Source: Pseudorhizobium pelagicum (GTDB lineage Bacteria; Pseudomonadota; Alphaproteobacteria; Rhizobiales; Rhizobiaceae). From it: a DNA stretch of 64,000 nt. Within the stretch, counting starts at the first letter, position 1. Each line of letters starts with the position of its first letter. Position numbers and translations under genes: made by a program. Positions 59,619 through 64,000 of the stretch are shown here, one piece after another. The notes beneath the pieces are model-generated. The model saw nothing but the letters and a program-made list of their open reading frames with translations, ran no database searches and was not told where the DNA came from. The DNA lies in assembly GCA_000722615.1 (NCBI GenBank), contig JOKI01000006.1, positions 1 to 64,000 on the forward strand, written 5' to 3'.

Positions 59619-60679
59619 CCACCAGATCAATCAAACATGCCTTTGCAAGCCTGACCCTCGCCGTCACGCTCGCCACCGGCCACACCAGTGCCACCGCGCA
59701 AGAGCAGGTGATCATCGCCTCCACCGGCGGTGCCTATGACCGCGCGCTCAAGGAAGCCTGGTTCGATCCCTTCACGCAAGCGACGGGGATCGCGGTACAG
59801 GTAGTGTCTGCCACCAATGCCGAAATGCGGGCCAAGGCGTCAGCCATGGTCCGGGCCGGAAACGTCACCTGGGATCTCTACCTGGAAGGCGAGATCCAGG
59901 CAGCTTCCGATGCCCACCGGCAGGTGACGGAAGACCTGTCGCCGTTCTGCGCCGGTTATGCCTCCAAGGCGGGACTGGTCGGCAATGCCTGTGCGCCCGG
60001 CGGCGCGCTCCTGCAATCGACGGCAACCCTTCTGGCCTATCGTACGGACGGCAATCGGCCGGCGCAGCCGGAGACCTGGGCCGACATGTGGGACACGCAG
60101 ACGTTTCCCGGCGGCCGTGCCTTTCCCAATTTCGACGACCCCTGGCGGGTGCTTGCCGCCGCCCTGCTTGCCGACGGCGTCGACAAGGACAAGCTGTTTC
60201 CGCTCGACGTCGACCGCGCCTTTGCAAAACTCGACACCATCCGCGACCACGTCACGCTGTGGTGGAAAACTGGCGACCAGAGCGTTCAGGGCTTTCGCAA
60301 CGGCGACTACGATCTGGGCCAGATTTGGCTGACGCGGGCCAGGTCGATGAGGGACGAGGGCCTGCCCATCGCCTGGTCCTACAAGGCTGCCTTCCTGGTC
60401 GGCGATCGCATTGCCCTCATCAAGGGCGCGCCGAACCGCGACAATGCCCTGAAGCTGATCGCCTATTGGCTCGACAACCCGTCGGTCCAGGCGCAGGCCT
60501 GCAGCACATTGTCGTGCACGCCGCCCAGCGCCGACGCCATTGCCTTGATGTCTGAGGAGGCGCGCCAGTCGATGCCGACCACCGATGAGATCAGCCAGCA
60601 TGTGATCGTCCCGGATGCCGAATGGATCAATGCGAATGCAGCCATGCTGCTGCAGCGCTGGAACAACTGGGTTCGCTGA
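59615..60679 (+). CDS. Periplasmic polyamine-type solute-binding protein (PotD-like)
   Basis: A 354-residue exported binding protein (signal peptide about 29 residues, TSATAQE). The family pattern is visible in VIIASTGGAYDRALKEAWFD and TWADMWDTQTFPGGRAFPNF. The substrate may be a polyamine or another amino compound. The aminotransferase, ThDP enzyme, SDR and succinate-semialdehyde dehydrogenase nearby point to an amine that is deaminated and oxidised (inference). Last gene of the transporter operon. Confidence 0.9.
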   Translation: MTTRSIKHAFASLTLAVTLATGHTSATAQEQVIIASTGGAYDRALKEAWFDPFTQATGIAVQVVSATNAEMRAKASAMVRAGNVTWDLYLEGEIQAASDAHRQVTEDLSPFCAGYASKAGLVGNACAPGGALLQSTATLLAYRTDGNRPAQPETWADMWDTQTFPGGRAFPNFDDPWRVLAAALLADGVDKDKLFPLDVDRAFAKLDTIRDHVTLWWKTGDQSVQGFRNGDYDLGQIWLTRARSMRDEGLPIAWSYKAAFLVGDRIALIKGAPNRDNALKLIAYWLDNPSVQAQACSTLSCTPPSADAIALMSEEARQSMPTTDEISQHVIVPDAEWINANAAMLLQRWNNWVR

Positions 60680-60820
60680 CAAAGCCTTGCGCACGAGGAC
60701 CGGCAGGTCTTGCACGCTTGCCGCTCCCGTCCAAGCGCAGCAGGGGCGCGATTTACTGCAACGGCATCGGCAGCAGAGCCGGCACCTCGGGAGATGCGAC
60801 GTTCTGTTGAAGAGGGTACC

Positions 60821-61543
60821 ATGGAAGATAAGGTCCTCATTGCCTCCAATGACGCGGATTTCTGCGTCTTCGTCGGCCATGTCCTGGCGCAGAGCGGCTT
60901 TCGATCCAGTGTCATCGACCCCGCTGACGGGATCGACGACGACGCCCTGCGCACGGTCCGGGCCATCATCGTCGCCAGCAATGACGACATGGATGCCATC
61001 CTGGCCTTCTGCCGGCGGGTTCGGGCGGTGCCCTCGCCACAGCCGATGCCGCTGCTGGCGTTGATTTCGGCGCGCCATGAGCAACACTACCTGTCACTGG
61101 TCAAATGCGGCGTCGACCAATGCATCTTGCGCCCCGTCGCGCCGGACCTGATCATCTCCTGCCTGATCAGCGTGATCCAGAGATCAGGTCGGCCGCTGGC
61201 CAGGAAGGATCCTGAAGGTCAACAGCCCGACGCCCTCACCACCAGGGATGACACACGGCAGTTGATCGGCCACGGTGGCAGCATCCACCTCACCCCAACC
61301 GAGTACAGGCTCCTGAAGCGGCTGCTTGCAAACCCCGGGCAGGTGGTCTCCCGTCATCAACTGATCGAAGCGGCCTGGCCCGCGGCACGCCATGTCGAGC
61401 CGCGCACCGTCGACGTCCATATCGGCAAGCTCCGGCAAGCGCTGGTGATGACGACCGGCCGGCGAGTGATCAGGACGATCCGCTCCAGCGGCTTTGTCGC
61501 CGAGCTGCCGGGCGTCGCGGACTGCAAAGACGAGCCCTGCTGA
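60821..61543 (+). CDS. PhoB/OmpR-type regulator with degenerate receiver, island right edge
   Basis: A 240-residue regulator: receiver-like N-terminal domain and OmpR-type winged helix (GSIHLTPTEYRLLKRLLANP, VEPRTVDVHIGKLRQAL, IRTIRSSGFVAELPG). In the receiver the phospho-acceptor position reads RAIIVASNDD, with no Asp at the strand-3 end, and the conserved Lys is Arg (ILRPVAP). It is probably not phosphorylated in the usual way. It is similar in layout to the regulator at 51251-51937, and the two enclose the island. The start at 60821 has AGAGGG upstream. Confidence 0.8.
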   Translation: MEDKVLIASNDADFCVFVGHVLAQSGFRSSVIDPADGIDDDALRTVRAIIVASNDDMDAILAFCRRVRAVPSPQPMPLLALISARHEQHYLSLVKCGVDQCILRPVAPDLIISCLISVIQRSGRPLARKDPEGQQPDALTTRDDTRQLIGHGGSIHLTPTEYRLLKRLLANPGQVVSRHQLIEAAWPAARHVEPRTVDVHIGKLRQALVMTTGRRVIRTIRSSGFVAELPGVADCKDEPC

Positions 61544-61633
61544 AGTCTTGTCGAATTCTTACAGGTGTCTTCGTGGTCAATGCCGGCTTGCCATGACCAA
61601 CTCCCCGCTTGCAGAGCCATTGGGAGGCAAGCC

Positions 61634-62875
61634 ATGCGAAAAGAGCAGATGAGCGGGCAACATCGGACCGGTCGCAACACAGCGGCGATGATCGACGCGG
61701 CCGCCAGTTCCTTTGAGGCCGCGCACTATCAGGGTATCATGGCGCTCTACGCCATCCCGAAGACAGGGCGCAGCGTGCAGCTACCGGTCACCGGCAAAAC
61801 CGTCGTCGACTTCGTCCGCTGCTCCTACCTTGGCCTCGACAACCATCCAGCCATCATCGAAGGCGCCACCAAGACCGTGCGAGACAGTGGCGCCCTGCAC
61901 TGGTCCTGCGCCCGCACGAGGCTGAACTTCAGCGTCCTGGGGGATCTGGAGGCGGAGCTCTCAAGCCTGTTCGACGCCCAGGTGGTCACCTTTACCACCG
62001 TGCTGGCCGCCAATATGAGCGCGCTGCCGCTTCTGGCGTCCGGCCACATGACGAGCGGCCGCAAGCCGGTGATGGTATTTGACCGGCTGGCTCATGCGAC
62101 GCTGGCGCACCACAAGGCCGTTGTCGCCGAGGAAACCACTGTCGAGACCATTGCCCACAACGATCTCGATGCGCTGGAAGCCCTGTGCAAGAGCCATCAC
62201 CAGGTCGCCTATATCTGTGATGGCGTCTATTCGATGGGCGGTCATGCGCCCCTGGAGGCGCTGCGATCCCTGCAGGATAAATATGGGCTGTTCCTCTACG
62301 TCGACGACGCCCATGGGATCTCGATCGAAGGCCGGCACGGGGCCGGCTTTGCCCGCAGCGCCCTGGGGCCGCTTGGCGAGCGGACGATCGTTGCCGCCTC
62401 TCTGGGCAAGGGATTTGGTGCCTCGGGAGGAATGCTCATGCTCGGCACCGCCCGCCAGGAGTTGCTGTTTCGGCGCTTTGCCATCGCCTATGCCTTTTCC
62501 GCGTCACTCAACACGGCTGCGATCGGGGCAGCGCTGGCGTCTGCGGCCATCCATCGGACGGCGGAACTTGCGCAGCGACAACAGTCGCTGCGCAACAATC
62601 TTGTCCTGCTGGATGCTTTGCTGCCGACCGACCAGGCATCGTCCATCCTGCCCATTCGCACCGTGCCGATCGGCGATGAGCTGCTTGCGGTTGCCGCGGC
62701 GCGACAACTGCTGGCGCAGGGCTTTTACACCTCGGCCATCTTCTTTCCCACCGTCGCCCGTGGCGAGGCGGGGATACGCATCTGCCTGACGAGCGACCAT
62801 TCACAGCAGCAGATCAGGGATCTCGTGGCCGCGGTCAACGGGATCATCGATGAAATCCGAACGCCGATCCTGTAG
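61634..62875 (+). CDS. Alpha-oxoamine-synthase-like PLP enzyme (AONS/KBL/CqsA superfamily)
   Basis: A 413-residue fold-type I PLP enzyme. The cofactor lysine is Lys259 in SLGKGFGASGG; the DDAHG motif (residues 224-228) and ICDGVYSMGG fit the alpha-oxoamine synthase family, which joins an acyl-CoA to an amino acid. Members include 8-amino-7-oxononanoate synthase, serine palmitoyltransferase, RkpG-type capsule enzymes and CqsA-type autoinducer synthases. No biotin genes are nearby. ATG 61634 has GGGAGG 6 bases upstream. The gene follows the PhoB-like regulator by 90 bases. The product is not determined. Confidence 0.8.
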   Translation: MRKEQMSGQHRTGRNTAAMIDAAASSFEAAHYQGIMALYAIPKTGRSVQLPVTGKTVVDFVRCSYLGLDNHPAIIEGATKTVRDSGALHWSCARTRLNFSVLGDLEAELSSLFDAQVVTFTTVLAANMSALPLLASGHMTSGRKPVMVFDRLAHATLAHHKAVVAEETTVETIAHNDLDALEALCKSHHQVAYICDGVYSMGGHAPLEALRSLQDKYGLFLYVDDAHGISIEGRHGAGFARSALGPLGERTIVAASLGKGFGASGGMLMLGTARQELLFRRFAIAYAFSASLNTAAIGAALASAAIHRTAELAQRQQSLRNNLVLLDALLPTDQASSILPIRTVPIGDELLAVAAARQLLAQGFYTSAIFFPTVARGEAGIRICLTSDHSQQQIRDLVAAVNGIIDEIRTPIL

Positions 62876-63034
62876 GCTTGGCCGGCAAAATTCCAGGCCT
62901 GCCCCGTCAAGGCGGTCCTCTTGCAGACGGCAGGTCTCACGCCTCTGCTCAAGCGCGAGAGCGGCTGCGCAAAGTTCTCGGAACCGCGTCTTCCGGCGCC
63001 ACAGTGTCTATGCGGCGGCGTCATCATCGGCAAC

Positions 63035-63060
63035 AAAAAGGCCCGCGTAATGGCGGGCCT
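63035..63060 (-). terminator. Intrinsic terminator of the CsbD gene (minus strand)
   Basis: AGGCCCGC at 63039-63046 pairs with GCGGGCCT at 63053-63060 across a 6-base loop. Read leftward, the stem is followed by TTTTTG (63039-63034). It lies 23 bases after the CsbD stop, a textbook terminator. Confidence 0.8.
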
Positions 63061-63083
63061 CGATATCAAAAACGACGGGTGAT

Positions 63084-63230
63084 TCATGACTTGTCGACGA
63101 CGTTCTTGGCTTGCTGCGCGGCACCTTTGCGTTCCATGCTGTGGTTGTCTGTGGCGTCGCCTACAGCCTGCTTGGCCTGGCCTGTCAGCTCATTGGCTTT
63201 GCCGGAAATCTTGTCGGATGTCGAGCCCAT
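63084..63230 (-). CDS. CsbD family stress protein
   Basis: A 48-residue hydrophilic protein starting MGSTSDKISGKANELTGQAK, the CsbD family signature (repeated K/A/G helices, GDATDN). CsbD-like proteins are abundant under stress in many bacteria with no known activity. The ATG at 63230 is set by AAGGAG 7 bases upstream; an ATG 6 bases earlier is too close. A perfect terminator follows. Confidence 0.82.
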   Translation of the reverse strand: MGSTSDKISGKANELTGQAKQAVGDATDNHSMERKGAAQQAKNVVDKS

Positions 63231-63621
63231 GGTCATTCTCCTTGTCTCCCACACCAGGGTGCTCAACAAGGTCGGTCAGTATCCAAACTGGCTTGGCATT
63301 GGTTGCTCGCTAAAATAAATGATCCATTGTCCGTTTATTTGCACTTATGTCCTGATAAAGGCATCTCGGCCACCTACCAGCGTTCACGAGCCGCTGCGCA
63401 AGGTGCAAGTTGTTAAATCGCTCTGACGAAACGTGGCACCTGGCGAAAAGAGACATGGCGGCTCCATACGGGGTCCGATCAAGCCAGCGGAGTGCGGATT
63501 TTTCCAACGGAACAAGATAAAGATCCAAAGCTGGGCCCCTCCCCCTGCAAAAGACGCCCGGCCCAGCCTGGCATCAGCCCCGTGCCGATCCGTCCGCACA
63601 CCCTGCTTTGGACTAGCTCGG
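63231..63621. other. Region between the CsbD gene and the lyase-like gene
   Basis: About 390 bases containing the CsbD promoter. Short frames on both strands lack ribosome-binding sites and domains. No EcfG-type promoter pair was found upstream of CsbD. Nothing else was recognised. Confidence 0.35.
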
Positions 63622-64000
63622 CTACTGAGCTTCTACGGATACGCGTGTTGGGCCACGCTTGACATCACGAAACCATGCCACGAGCGTCGGGTAATCGCGT
63701 CCGCCATAGCGACTGACAAAGCTCCGGTAGATGCCATATTTGAAATAGACCGGCTGGTTTCTGTCGACATTGGGGCCCGCAAGATCAACCTTCTTTTGAC
63801 CATCGACCCAAACGTTTATGAAGCCATCCTGTTGCCGGGACCATTTTGCGTGCACAAGAACCTCCGTCCAAGCACCGCGCATTGCAGCAGCAGGCTTTAG
63901 AGAGACGTTTCGCAACGGTCGCACTGGATTCATTGGATCCTTCTGGACCTGCGATGGATTCGACAGCTCAAATTCATAGCCGTACTCGTCGAACTGGAAA
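63622..64000 (-). CDS. C-terminal part of a polysaccharide-lyase-like protein (runs off right edge)
   Basis: The frame is open from the right window edge to a stop at 63622 (at least 126 residues visible). The segment WTEVLVHAKWSRQQDGFINV followed by WVDGQKKVDLAGPN, then VYFKYGIYRSFVSRYG resembles the beta-jelly-roll end of heparin-lyase-I/alginate-lyase-like polysaccharide lyases, where W(T)E.vvH.KWs and yfKfGiYRs are typical. The start and most of the protein lie outside the window, so completeness and substrate cannot be judged. An internal ATG at 63933 is not the likely start because upstream codons remain protein-like. Confidence 0.65.
   Translation of the reverse strand, partial: FQFDEYGYEFELSNPSQVQKDPMNPVRPLRNVSLKPAAAMRGAWTEVLVHAKWSRQQDGFINVWVDGQKKVDLAGPNVDRNQPVYFKYGIYRSFVSRYGGRDYPTLVAWFRDVKRGPTRVSVEAQ

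Noticed and set aside
1..64000. tRNA, rRNA, CRISPR array, insertion sequence or integrase
   Set aside because: Looked for and not found: no transposase or integrase motif, no terminal inverted repeats with target duplication, no regularly spaced repeats, no tRNA-like cloverleaf was recognised by eye.

Overview
The window is a high-GC alphaproteobacterial segment, most likely from a member of the Rhizobiales (Hyphomicrobiales). The evidence is a rhizobial-type flagellin, an HWE-family histidine kinase, an EcfG-like sigma factor with matching GGAAC-N16/17-CGTT promoters, small DUF982/DUF3606/DUF6894 proteins, and a complete VirB/VirD4 type IV secretion locus. No rRNA, tRNA, CRISPR array, transposase, replication origin or relaxase gene was seen. 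Secretion system, toxin-antitoxin, quorum-sensing pair and catabolic islands together look like an accessory replicon or a strongly accessory chromosomal region; that is inference.

Layout. 0-9 kb: an OmpA-domain surface protein, then a GGDEF/EAL protein in a tight operon with two paralogous amino-acid-type periplasmic binding proteins that have no permease, a 31-residue membrane peptide gene with its own terminator, and a second, CHASE4-type GGDEF/EAL protein. 9-12 kb: a long isolated flagellin facing a LuxR-type regulator. 12.5-22.4 kb: a catabolic/transport island. A peptide-type ABC transporter plus an AroM-family protein runs leftward, a DUF917 + hydantoinase/oxoprolinase pair runs rightward, and between them lies a regulator fusing an AroM-like domain to a LuxR-type HTH. 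Near-identical 20-bp inverted repeats lie in front of both operons. 22.6-24.5 kb: a LuxR/LuxI quorum-sensing pair with a third small gene. 24.5-32 kb: signalling and stress genes (FTCD_C-like protein, XRE regulator, HWE kinase with receiver, Crp-type regulator, DUF6894, DUF3606, DUF982, ECF sigma), several with EcfG-type promoters.

32-48.1 kb: two secreted nuclease-like proteins diverge from a thirteen-gene type IV secretion operon (virB1-B2-B3-B4, a second transglycosylase, B5, small lipoprotein, B6, B8-B11, virD4), followed by a HipA/HipB-type module in toxin-first order. 48.6-60.7 kb: a second catabolic island with DoxX, succinate-semialdehyde dehydrogenase, short-chain dehydrogenase, ThDP enzyme, class-III aminotransferase, a GntR/FCD regulator and a spermidine/putrescine-type ABC transporter. 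A 16-bp palindrome in front of both the aminotransferase operon and the gntR/transporter region is the likely operator. Two related PhoB-like regulators sit at the two ends of the enzyme and transporter genes; one lacks the phospho-acceptor Asp. 61.6-64 kb: an alpha-oxoamine-synthase-like enzyme, a CsbD stress protein with a clear terminator, and the C-terminal part of a polysaccharide-lyase-like gene running off the right edge.

The most distinctive content is the AroM-LuxR fusion regulator with its paired operators and the two metabolic operons it appears to govern. Next are the GntR-controlled amine island, the orphan binding proteins coupled to c-di-GMP turnover, and very small genes that length cut-offs would miss.
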